Below, piece by piece: positions 22,370 through 32,444 of a DNA stretch of 64,000 nt (position 1 is the stretch's first letter; each line of letters starts with the position of its first letter). Origin of the DNA: Dimorphilus gyrociliatus (lineage: Eukaryota; Annelida; Polychaeta; Dinophilidae); the NCBI GenBank assembly GCA_904063045.1, contig CAJFCJ010000019.1, forward strand, positions 1,168,570-1,232,569, in the 5' to 3' direction. Below the pieces are notes generated by a model that saw nothing but the letters and a program-made list of their open reading frames with translations, was not told the origin of the DNA and did not search any database. The position numbers were made by a program, and so were the translations under genes.

Positions 22370-24160
22370 ATGCCCTGTATTAGGAAGCGATTCATTGCCC
22401 GATTAAGGAAATACTTTATTTGGATTGCGGCAGCAATTTATATATCAATTCTTCTCTTTATATATCTCACGACAGCGCAGAATGACCAAAGAACGATTCG
22501 TGACACCCAAGAGATTGAGGCTGGAATTAAGAGGCTCAGAAAATTGCAAAGAACTATGTTCATTAACCCAAAAAGACCGGACGACTCTGTCTATAATATA
22601 AACATAACACTAAGCGAACAAATAGCCTTGGATAGGGAAATTCCGGATGTTAGACCGGAAGGATGTTCGTCTATGCGTTACGACATTAGTAAAATGCCGA
22701 AAACAAGCGTCGTTATAATATTTTATAACGAAGCGCTTTCCATGATATTGCGAACGGTTCATTCTGTACTAAACCGAAGTCATAAATCGCTTTTAGAGGA
22801 AGTAATTTTGGTTGATGATGCTAGTACCAATGAAGACTTGAGAACCTATTTACGGCCTTATATAAGCAATTTACCTAAAGTGAAATTATTAACGAACAAA
22901 AAACGATTGGGATTGATTAAAGCAAGATTATTGGGCTTTCATAATGCAGTAGGGGAATTTGTATTTTTTCAAGATGCCCACACAGAAGCTAATGTCCAAT
23001 GGTTAGAGCCTCTCTTGAACGAAATATTAAAAAATCCACGAACCGTTATTCAACCTTACGTCGACGAAATCGATACAAAAACATTAGAGTACAGAGGAAG
23101 CACTGGCAGAGTATCAAGAGGAGGATTCAGCTGGGATCTTCGATATACTTGGACTGATATACCCGATCATGAATGGAACCGCGTCACTAGATTGGCAAAC
23201 GAGGAAAATATTCCTCCTATTTCCTATCCTTTTCGTAGCGCTACTTTAGTTGGCTGCGCTTTTGGTGTTTTAAAGAAATATTTCATTCATCTTGGTACTT
23301 TTGATGAGGATTTTAAGATTTGGGGTGGTGAAAACATCGAATTAGCGTGGAGAACATGGCAATGCCATGGTCAAGTTTTAACTCATCCCTGCTCTAGAGT
23401 AGCTCATACATTTAAACCATTCGCCTATAAATTCGACGGTGACAGAGAAAAAATTGTTCAGAAAAATCTCATTAGAACGGCTGCAACATGGATGGATGAT
23501 TACGCCAAATACTTCTATGCCATCACTTACGCATGGGTTTCAAAGAGAACCTATCTTACAGACGATGAGAAAAAAACTCTACAAAAAAGGAAAGATTTAA
23601 GAAAGAGATTACAATGTAAATCTTTCGAATGGTATTTGGTAAACATTGCTCCCGAAGTAAATATTCCTCCCGCAGACGCAATACATGGTGGAGAGATATT
23701 TAATACTAAAACTGAATCTTGTTGGCATGTTAGGTCCTCTGGATATATCGGAATAACCACTGAATGCTTTTTTCACAGAACTGTACCGGAGAACGAATTT
23801 TTTATGAAACCTTCCAGACACGTATATATTGGTGACAAAGTGCTAAGAGTAGACAAAGGCTCTTGGTTATTATATATTAGCGACAAAGAGCCAAGCAGTG
23901 ATAATGATGAAATATGGTCAATGGAGCACGATGGCTACTATACTGGTAAAATAGTAGTAAATTATAGCCATTTGGGAAAGGCTAGAAAAGCTTGCGCCAC
24001 TCAAGTCACGAATGTACACAAAATACACCAGATGGAACAAATGGTCCAAATGACAGACTGCAGCGACACAGACAGATTTCAAAACTGGCGTTGGACATAT
24101 AAATTCAATTGGAATTATAAATTTGACAAAGATCATGCTCAGCCAGAAAGAGATGAATAA
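22370..24160 (+). CDS. GALNT: Polypeptide N-acetylgalactosaminyltransferase
   Basis: A complete single-exon type II membrane protein of 596 residues that begins mucin-type O-glycosylation in the Golgi by moving GalNAc from UDP-GalNAc to Ser/Thr. There is a short cytosolic tail, one membrane helix at about 13-35, then the GT-A catalytic domain. The metal-binding DxH is D202-A-H204, and the second metal His is H346 in VAHTFKP. The WGGEN motif is at 318-322. A ricin-type lectin domain fills about 440-580. Family members usually have DSHCE at the metal site; here it is DAHTE, so the Ser and Cys are replaced while Asp, His and Glu remain. I cannot assign a subfamily. It is head-to-head with LRSAM1, 307 bases apart. 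Confidence 0.95.
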   Translation: MPCIRKRFIARLRKYFIWIAAAIYISILLFIYLTTAQNDQRTIRDTQEIEAGIKRLRKLQRTMFINPKRPDDSVYNINITLSEQIALDREIPDVRPEGCSSMRYDISKMPKTSVVIIFYNEALSMILRTVHSVLNRSHKSLLEEVILVDDASTNEDLRTYLRPYISNLPKVKLLTNKKRLGLIKARLLGFHNAVGEFVFFQDAHTEANVQWLEPLLNEILKNPRTVIQPYVDEIDTKTLEYRGSTGRVSRGGFSWDLRYTWTDIPDHEWNRVTRLANEENIPPISYPFRSATLVGCAFGVLKKYFIHLGTFDEDFKIWGGENIELAWRTWQCHGQVLTHPCSRVAHTFKPFAYKFDGDREKIVQKNLIRTAATWMDDYAKYFYAITYAWVSKRTYLTDDEKKTLQKRKDLRKRLQCKSFEWYLVNIAPEVNIPPADAIHGGEIFNTKTESCWHVRSSGYIGITTECFFHRTVPENEFFMKPSRHVYIGDKVLRVDKGSWLLYISDKEPSSDNDEIWSMEHDGYYTGKIVVNYSHLGKARKACATQVTNVHKIHQMEQMVQMTDCSDTDRFQNWRWTYKFNWNYKFDKDHAQPERDE

Positions 24161-24542
24161 ATATTGAAAAATCAAGCAAATTGATAAATTATAATTTATT
24201 TTTTATTTTTTTTTACCTTCAAGGACTTTATTCCCCGGTTAGTTGAGAACTGAAAAGAATGTTGTTTTTAGAATTGTTTTTGTAAAAGGCAAGTAAGAGT
24301 TACTCGTCGAACAATGATCGATATAAAAATGAGATAATTGTTTTTTGTCTTAGTCGGTAAAGACACTATAGATAAATATATTATGTATACTATGAAATTG
24401 ATTAAAGATGAATGATGTTTAATTAGAGAGATTAGTTAACTAAAATATTTATTAGCGTTTAGTAGTGGAATAATAAATTAATAAAAATGTTCTAAGCTTA
24501 AGAATAGAAGAAAATAAATGGTAAAAGAATTTCCTATTATTT
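24161..24542. other. Convergent 3' region between GALNT and bZIP gene
   Basis: Non-coding AT-rich sequence holding both 3' untranslated regions. No other feature was seen. Confidence 0.5.
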
Positions 24543-25202
24543 TTAATCAGTCTCTTTTTTAGCAACTACTTCCGAGTCCTGCAAGTCGTTGTTCTTTTGA
24601 TTTTCTTCAACGACAGTCTCACTTGCAGCTGGACCGTTTGATCCATAAGTCTGTTGGATATACTCGGCATAATCGGCATTCTGATTTAGGGAAGTTTGCA
24701 AAGGCAAATCTAGAGGAATTCCTTGCAGCATTCTCAAATATCTAACTTCCTCTTGTAACTGCTCAATAAGATGCCCTTGCTCGTGCTGTCTCGTTTCTAA
24801 ACGTCGAATATATTCTTTTCTCCTCATCCTACTCTGAATAGCTGCAATTCGATTTCTTTGTCGTCTTTGCTCAATTTTGTCACCTACGGTTGGGACGGGT
24901 TTACCATTTTCATCGACTATAGTCGAAGATCCCCTGGGTCTCCCCCTTCGCGATGGAGGAGCTATAGGTTCAATCGACGTTATGGGCGTCGGTTGACAAC
25001 CATAACTGGTTATGGCATGTATAGGCTCAGTGGTGTACTGTTGATGGGGCCATTCCACCCAATTTGAATAACCGGGCTGTTCATAGGTGGTCGGGTAGAT
25101 GTAAGGCCCTTTATCCCCATTTGATATATCGGAAAGTACACCTTCTTGAATGTAAACGGCCGCGTCATTTCGATCAGCCGTCTCTGCCACCGATTGTTCC
25201 AT
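24543..25202 (-). CDS. bZIP transcription factor with AT-hook-like motif
   Basis: A 219-residue single-exon protein. A basic region at about 109-132 contains the bZIP DNA-contact signature N-x3-A-x2-S-R (NRIAAIQSR), followed by RRKEYIRRLE and a leucine-zipper stretch with hydrophobic residues spaced by seven to about residue 160. An AT-hook-like RRGRPRGS lies just before it (about 85-92). The N-terminus is Tyr/Pro/Gln-rich, as in activation domains, and the C-terminus is acidic. The zipper is short and the protein does not match CREB, AP-1, C/EBP, PAR or Maf closely, so the subfamily is left open. The start is the first ATG in the frame. Confidence 0.75.
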   Translation of the reverse strand: MEQSVAETADRNDAAVYIQEGVLSDISNGDKGPYIYPTTYEQPGYSNWVEWPHQQYTTEPIHAITSYGCQPTPITSIEPIAPPSRRGRPRGSSTIVDENGKPVPTVGDKIEQRRQRNRIAAIQSRMRRKEYIRRLETRQHEQGHLIEQLQEEVRYLRMLQGIPLDLPLQTSLNQNADYAEYIQQTYGSNGPAASETVVEENQKNNDLQDSEVVAKKETD

Positions 25203-26204
25203 AATTCTGTTTTTATCTTAATCATTTCAAGAGAACCTTTAGCTGACTCAACTTAAACTTAATTAATGACGTTGTAACTTACCTAATCGATGACAAAGTG
25301 TTATTTAATATAAGTGACGAATTTTAAACTTTAAAGCATTCGTTGACGCGATTCGACGGGCCTATACGAAGGATTTAGGCCTAGGCCGATTTATTTTAAA
25401 ATCGGCTAATTAGAATCATTACATCTTATCCGTTTGACAAACAAAACTAGTGATTGAAATCTATAATCATGACATTAAAATACATACGGGAAAATTACAT
25501 GTCTCTATCTTATCAAGATGAACACGGTTTTAAGGTGAAGGCGAACGCGAGAACTTCCGTTTCCGTCAGAAATCGATTTTTGGCGCCGAATAAGCCTACC
25601 GATTTAAATGGATCACTCTTTAAGACGCTCCTAGGGGCAAGCTCTTGCTTTTTTGTTAACGAAATACATCAAGGCCAATTTCACCTAACAAAGTGTTCCA
25701 ATTAACTTAACCTATTTCTCTCCATATACAGCATATATATATTTCGTAACATAAGCATCTTTTCAATGATATGATTTAATATCCATAAAATCAAATGGAA
25801 TTCTTAACTTATCTCTACGACTATTAATAATTCGGAAAAAAACTTGCTGATATGACAACGTGACAGCTAGCACCAGCATTTTATTGACGGCTTCTGCCGA
25901 AACTGTATTGAGTTAAAAGGCGACCCAAAGTAAATTAGGCCGTCCGACAGAGACGATAACAAGCGTTGCCTACTCGAAAGCGTCACATTAGCGTTTCTGC
26001 ATTCCGATCGACCATAACTGAGGCATCTTTGTATTTATAAACAGTACAAACAACTTTCACAGTAAGTGCATATTTTTCCCTTATTATTATTTCACTCCAT
26101 TCCTTTGAAAAGGGTGAGTAGAATGCGTATATAATGTCTTTAGCAAATCGATGTAAAATTGGCAAAAAAGGAAATTGCAGATAAAGAAATAAAAGAGACT
26201 AGAG
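25203..26204. other. Intergenic region with a doubtful 78-codon frame
   Basis: The plus strand has an open frame from the ATG at 25469 to 25705 (78 codons). It is mixed in composition, without a recognisable domain or splice-supported continuation. It may be chance or part of an upstream leader. The rest contains no recognised exon. Confidence 0.3.
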
Positions 26205-26827
26205 ATGAACGAAGTGGAAGAAAGAAGTAACATATATGTGTTTACTGATGATAGTGCAGCCGAAGATATTTGCAAGTATCAAGTAAGTTGAATAAGACAT
26301 TGACATTTAATAAAATGCCCATTTTCTTGGTGTTTCTGGACGTCTCTCTATCATACAAATGTCAAAACCGTCGAATTGGTTTACATGACAAGCGTTAAGA
26401 TTTCATTTCACACTATATCAATAGATTGTTTGTCGACTTTTCATTTTATATTATGAATACAAAACAGGGTCCTACCAAACCGATGAATAAATACAAGAAG
26501 TTAACTAATGATAATATAGAAAACCAAACTATGAATGGGGTAAGTTTAAAAAACAAACAAACAGATACATACATAGATCTATCTACTGTTTTATTTTGCA
26601 TATATTAATAACTTTACTCGGCGTTCTTTATTCTTTAGATTTGCCAATGTACAAACTCAATTAACACAGTAAATGACACTACTACATCGGCAATAACTGG
26701 ATCACGGACAAATCTCGTCAAGAAGGCAATGGAATCAAGCTCTCGAACTGAACGTTTACAATGGTTTGCAATCTTCGTTCTTGTAGTTATTATGATTCTA
26801 ATAATTCTATTATTATTTATATTATAA
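26205..26827 (+). CDS. Small tail-anchored membrane protein, unknown family
   Basis: Three exons with matching phases and good splice sites: 26205-26282, 26468-26539 and 26639-26827, giving 112 residues. The N-terminal about 90 residues are polar and Ser/Thr/Asn-rich. The last about 20 are a continuous hydrophobic helix (FAIFVVVIMILIILLLFIL), so the protein is probably tail-anchored with its bulk in the cytosol. An in-frame stop lies upstream of the ATG. I do not recognise a family; a SNARE-associated or ER tail-anchored protein would be possible, but no SNARE heptads are apparent. Confidence 0.6.
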
Positions 26828-27553
26828 TTGTATCTAAAAGATATAAAGAGAAGTATTACCAATGCAATATTATTAAATCATATATATATATATTTTCATA
26901 TTTGAATTCAATAAATAGTTCTCCAGAATACAAAAAATAGCAAATTTTTTTCATTCTATTACAATTTAAATATATTTAAATATTCATGTTTTCCTACTTT
27001 ATCGCAAAAATGGAATTCGACGTTAAGAATCTTCTTGGGAAGAATTAGGAGTGGGTGGGAAGAAGCGAAAGGAGAAGGACTTTAGAGGCTTGTAATCCGA
27101 TTATATATTTGAAGTATTCACTCTAAAATCATTCTTTATGTATATACAGAATTTATATATATATCTGAATTACGTATTTGGCTTTATCTCACTCCTTATT
27201 AGAAAGAAACAAGGAGAGAAAGCGTGGGATGCCAATTATGGACTGAAAAAAAATACATATAAAGTGTTGAACTATGACTCTAATTAACATTACATAATTA
27301 AATTTCCCTTAATTTCTAATTTACTCATTTATTTAAGTAATATCAATTATAAGGTTAATAGAATAACAGTTTCTCCTCCGTTTTAATATTACGCTATCAG
27401 TATCTGATATCCTGCAACTAAAAGCTTAGAAAATTTAACCAGTCTAGAGACCAGACTAATAATTGATAAATCGAATAACAAATTTCCTACAACAGTTGTA
27501 TTTCACCAGAATACCAACCTTACCAAACAAATCGCTTTATAAACTTTTATAAA
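26828..27553. other. Intergenic AT-rich DNA
   Basis: Holds the 3' region of the tail-anchored gene and the upstream region of the STAT-like gene. No exon was recognised. Confidence 0.5.
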
Positions 27554-29932
27554 ATGGCGACCTCGTGTGAAACAAATACATTGTCATGTTCTGACAATAC
27601 TCAAGGAACAGAAGCAAGTTTAAATCATAATTTTAAGACTGTTATATCGAAAATGATGATGGATTCGATAGAGGTTGAAGCTAAAACAAGAAAAATATCT
27701 TACATTAACCATCTAAAATTTAACCCATATCGAAACAGAAAATAGACAAAAAAGTGAAAGATGATACATTAGAAAAGAGTCTTATCAGCATAGAAAACTT
27801 AGTTCCTAGTGAAATTGATGGTAAAATTAAATTGATAATTTAAAATCAAGATTATAGATAAATCGTTTAAATTTAAAAGGTGAAAATTCTCAAGAAAAGA
27901 AAGATTTGAAGCTAACGGAAGATTTTGCTATATATTTAAAGGTATTTAATAAACACTCCAAAGTACGCTATTTCATAGGAATATCTTTTGAATTTAGGAT
28001 TATCAAAATGATTTTTCTGATAATGCATGGGAAGTTAACAATGCAACTGATTTTGTATTTAAAAGTTTAAGGAGGGTTAGAGAGACACAACATTTCAAAA
28101 ATATGAATTTTAAACATTATATAGCTGATTTGGATGAAGGGTCAATATCTTCTTTAAAATATTAATTTTACTATTTCCACAACATGTTGTTTTTTCCAGA
28201 ATTTTCATGTTTATGACATTATTTAGAATTGTAATTTCAATGCATGAAAAATTTTTGAAAACGATTTCTGACTTGAAGGCGAGGCGTTGGAGATCAGATA
28301 TGTATTCTCACAAATTAAATCAACTGTATGAAGAAATTAAAAGGAACAGAGATAATATGCAAGCAAAACTTAAACCTCTAATTGGAGATTTATTATTTAT
28401 TGTGCAATTTCCGAAACCGTTTCTTAAGGGACAATGTAACGACATAGTACTCAGAATATTAGGAGGCAAAAAAGCAAAAACGCAATTCAAAGTGAAAGAA
28501 TTAGATTGTAAATTAATATTTTTCGGTAACAGCTGGAAAACTGAATGTAGCAGTTCAATGCAACTAAAATATTACATTCTAAATTCATCGACACAAATAA
28601 CAAATCTTTTAGATTCATTAATTGTAGATGACAAATGTATCAAAAGCCAGTTTTCAGTAGAGGTAAAGCATTCTCTATTTAACTCTTTTAACTTAGGAAC
28701 TTTTCTAAAAGTCATATATATCTAAATAGCCTTATGAAGAAGAAATTGGAAACTTTCAATTGGATAAATCATGGTTTCGCTATCATTTAAAGTTTACCGC
28801 AAAGATAAATATATTTGACGAAGATTACGTTATAGAAACCTTCTCTCCAATGACAAACTTTGAAGAGGAAACCTCCGACAGTTTAGGAGCTTTATTTTGG
28901 TATGAAAACTTTTCTCTGGTAAGAATTTTATGATTTAATATTATTTTTCTTTAGTGAAAATTCTATTACTTTTACAGAAAGATTCTTTCAACGGATTATA
29001 CGATGTAAAAGAAACAGTTAAGGAGGATCTATTCTTAGAATGTTTGGCGAAATATTTCTCTGACAGAACTCAGTTAAACTTATTGGAAGATCATTTGCAA
29101 TATCTTAAGTGTCAATTTAATGTGGTAAACCAAAAGATTGATCAAAGGCAATTTTCAAATGTTAGTTCTCTATTCCCATGTCTTTTTCTATAAGAGGTTT
29201 AAATAACTAGGTATGCATACGTCAAAAATTTAAGGTCTGGTACTGGTTTTTGTCTTGTATAAATACAATACAACATCCACAAGTCAAATACTGTTGGGAG
29301 CGGAAGTAGGAAAATATACTATTTCTTTAAAAATTTAATAAATACTTAATTTTTTCAGGTTAATTTACGGATTTATATCAAAGGCGAAGGTTGAAAACTT
29401 ATTGAGATTGAAGAAAGCTTGCAGATCAGCTATTATACGATTTTCTGAGACGTCAATCACAGAGAATCATGCATCAGAATCAGAGTGTGGAAATGCATCT
29501 AATCATCCATGTTGTAATTTAGCACTGGCAGTAGCTTACAAACAGGCTAATAATGGTATTATTTAGCAAATACAATTAAATAAAATATTTAATGTAATTC
29601 ATTTTCAACAGAAGTGAAAATTGAGCACTGTACTGGCCCAGATATTTCATATTTGACAAACACGCCTTTACTCAAATTTGTAGAACTCCTTTTTAAAGAG
29701 AGGAAAGGTGTTGACGATTCAGTACCCTTACTTGTCCCCTTTCCCGATCATCAGCATTTCGATACAGGAGTTGATATAGGAGCGTATGACTCGGACAATG
29801 GTTATTTTATTTTGTCATATCACATATTACATAACTATTAAATTATAGAATTGCTCTTTTATTTATTTAGAGTATGACGATAATCCAAGTGACAGAGGCC
29901 TCAGAAATTTTAAACTTATAGAGCTGTTTTAA
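27554..29932 (+). CDS. STAT: Divergent STAT transcription factor
   Basis: Eleven exons with phase checked at every join: 27554-27673, 27739-27820, 27880-27941, 27998-28140, 28200-28662, 28730-28918, 28978-29160, 29211-29305, 29359-29555, 29612-29800 and 29871-29932, giving 594 residues. STATs are latent factors that dimerise through SH2-phosphotyrosine contacts. Landmarks run in STAT order: a helical part, the start of the DNA-binding domain (LLFIVQFPKPF), GALFWYENFSL in the position of SILWYNMLT, the linker VWYWFLSCINTI in the position of FWVWLDNII, YGFISKAKVENLL, and the SH2 arginine R473 in IIRFSE. The SH2 domain has an unusual polar loop after FSET, and the tail is short with candidate tyrosines in GAYDSDN and EYDD. 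The protein is 150-250 residues shorter than usual, lacking the N-terminal domain. Confidence 0.8.
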
Positions 29933-29966
29933 GACATTTAAGCTGTTCTCTAACCTTTAACAACCA

Positions 29967-29972
29967 AATAAA
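29967..29972 (+). terminator. Polyadenylation signal AATAAA (STAT-like)
   Basis: AATAAA 35 bases after the STAT-like stop codon. Confidence 0.6.
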
Positions 29973-30490
29973 CAATATTTATGTATTAAAACGACTTTTT
30001 TTCCTTTACTTGGCAGGATTAGGAATAAGACTAGCCTGCAAGTAAATCGACAATCTATTCAATTAATTTTATAATTAATTTTTAATGACGAACGCTAATT
30101 TGATTTACTTTTAGGCCAGAAAGAGATTTATCAACGGAATCCTGAAATGGGTAAAATATAAAATTCTCAAGTCCCAAGACGATTAACAATTTTCGATTTG
30201 AACAAAAAATGTGATGTAATAGAAATAGTATTGAGTGTCGTAAATGCAGTTAAATACTATATAATATAATACTCTTGGCACATCTACAAAAAAATAACAA
30301 TGAGAATGATCGTTTATGAATAAATATAACGTCCTTTAAGCATGTCTTGAGTGTCTGGTCGTGTATTTAGACAACAGGTGGCAGATTTAGTGAAAAATGA
30401 ATAGCCTTTTTTGGGTTGCAATCAGAATTATCGTTTACGAAACTATCCTTGATTATTAAAAGCAGACATATTGAACCTTACTTTTCCTCC

Positions 30491-30504
30491 TGACGTCACG
30501 TGAC
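30491..30504. promoter_or_regulatory. Overlapping CRE and CLEAR-like E-box
   Basis: TGACGTCA (30491-30498), a full CREB/ATF site, overlaps GTCACGTGAC (30495-30504), an exact CLEAR/USF-type palindrome. They lie about 270 bases upstream of the SRSF3-like ATG, in the likely promoter before a non-coding first exon. Confidence 0.55.
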
Positions 30505-30771
30505 ACTTAGCGTTGTCCGGTAGTGTGGCACGTTTCTTGCACCTAGAAAATTAAAAGTAAGTATTAACCGTGTTTTTATCGTTAAAATCGAATCTAAGTA
30601 AGCTTGAGATACTCTTTATTTAGTTAATTAAGATTCTAATAACAGATTTAATTTATTGAGTTTCTCTAATGGCGCTACTAGCAAGTCAGACATTCCGTAC
30701 CATTATTGATTTTTCACGCTGTACTATGGCGATAAAGAAACAATTTCTTAATATGCTTCCCTTTTTTAGAT

Positions 30772-32020
30772 ATGAGTCGCGGGAATATTCGAGACGCACC
30801 CCTCGATTGCAAGGTATATGTAGGAGATTTGCCGAAGGACGCGACAGAAAGAGAATTAGAAGAAGCCTTCTCCTATTATGGAAAATTACGTAATGTATGG
30901 GTAGCAAGGAATCCGCCAGGTTTTGCCTTCGTCGAATTTGAAGATGCGCGAGACGCTGAGGATGCTGTTCGAGAGCTGGACGGATCGTAAGTAGACAAGT
31001 ATTGAGAAGAAGTTAATTAATCAACTTGACATTTATTTGTTTCTTTAGGAGAATATGCGGGGTAAGAGCAAGGGTAGAACACTCTAATGGTAAAATTAGG
31101 CCAAAACCTTGGCTTAGGGATGGGAGAGGACCTCCTAGAAGAAGATATGATCCTTATTATGACAGAAGAGAATCAAGAAGAAATGATAGGCGGTTAGTAC
31201 GATACTTTTTGATCGATAGGGAAAAAATTTTACACTTATCGTTAAAAGCAAAATTACTTTTAAAACTGTCATTAAAAAAATCGTTAAGAATTAAAAACAA
31301 ATAAACACTGCTATGAATGGCAGAATACTGCAACATCTTCATCCGCCAACTACTTCGTCTGTCCTACACATCTGTGCATAAATTGATTAATCCTACACAT
31401 GTAAATTCTACCCAAAAAGCAGCTTCGCAACCCCTTTCGTACACATTTCGTATACTTACTGTGGTACGTAAGTTTTTTAGATGCCACGTGTTTTTGTCAT
31501 ATATTTTATACTGTGTATTTGTGATTCTAAAAGGAGCTAACTAAAAGCACAGATGTTCTTAGATACTTCGTCATCTACTATTTCTAATGACGAAAACAAT
31601 GGTCTGGTACAACTGGTAGACGGCATAAGCTATATTTGTGACGTTCGACTAGTCCTATAACCTTACAGCGCCGTTCACCTTTAAATTTGTTTGTTAAAGT
31701 CACTTTTAATCACAGTAGATCGCGGTCGTATGAAAGAAGAAGAAGCTATTCGAGGAGCAGAAGTCGTTCCCGTGGTAGAAAAGAAAGGTATTAATCATAT
31801 AAATGATAAATACAGTTTTAGAACTTAATCCATTAAAAGCAGATCAAGATCCGGCTCAAGAAGACGATCATACAGCCGATCTCACTCCCGTGAACGCACC
31901 CGAAGCCCAGAAAGAAGGGAACTTAGACGTAGCCGCTCTCCTAATTATGAAAGAAGTAGATCTCGCTCTCCCGGAGCAGATTATGTTAGGGAGGGGTCTG
32001 AACATAGTGACCAACATTGA
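30772..32020 (+). CDS. SRSF3: SR-family splicing factor, SRSF3-like
   Basis: Four coding exons with phases checked: 30772-30986, 31049-31192, 31716-31787 and 31843-32020, giving 202 residues. One RNA-recognition motif at about 12-85 has RNP2 KVYVGDL and RNP1 GFAFVEF. A basic linker follows, then an RS domain ([27 protein letters not shown] and similar). There is no CCHC zinc knuckle, so it resembles SRSF3/Rbp1 rather than SRSF7; it is longer than human SRSF3 (164). SR proteins bind exonic enhancers in the nucleus and recruit the spliceosome. The ATG follows a splice acceptor by two bases, so there is a non-coding first exon. The 523-nt intron 31193-31715 is far longer than its neighbours. A polyadenylation signal is at 32163. 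Confidence 0.93.
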
Positions 32021-32162
32021 GGATCTTTTTTATTTTGTGTTGTATAGATGTTATAAAGGAGTGCGAAAGGCTCAACTTGAACTTTATTTTCCCTTTTCAT
32101 ACTATTCTTTTTGTTTGTGTGATTGAGATACAAAGCATTGCTTAGATTTACCGTATTTGTGA

Positions 32163-32168
32163 AATAAA
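32163..32168 (+). terminator. Polyadenylation signal AATAAA (SRSF3-like)
   Basis: AATAAA 142 bases after the stop codon, followed within about 20 bases by a T-rich stretch. Confidence 0.6.
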
Positions 32169-32444
32169 ATACTTAGCTAGTAATTTTTTTTTGGTAATGT
32201 ATATGTGTAAAGTAGATGGCGTGATTAATCGCAATCTGAATTTTGCCGGTTTTTACATTTTCAAATATAATATCGAAAAGTTTCTGTTTCCATTAACAAA
32301 ATAAATTTTATAAAAATATAAAGTTAATTTATTTAGACATTTTTTTTGAAGTATTGTTAACAAGACAGTGATTGGATTAAGCGGTAATATCAATAGGAAG
32401 ACCTAAATTTCGAGCGATCCTTTAAATTCGTTACTTGAGGGAAC

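Larger units (their letters stand above)
29933..30771. other. Intergenic region with STAT poly(A) signal and SRSF promoter
   Basis: Contains the AATAAA signal at 29967 and, further right, the promoter and a non-coding first exon of the SRSF3-like gene. A splice acceptor ends at 30769, two bases before its ATG. Confidence 0.5.
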
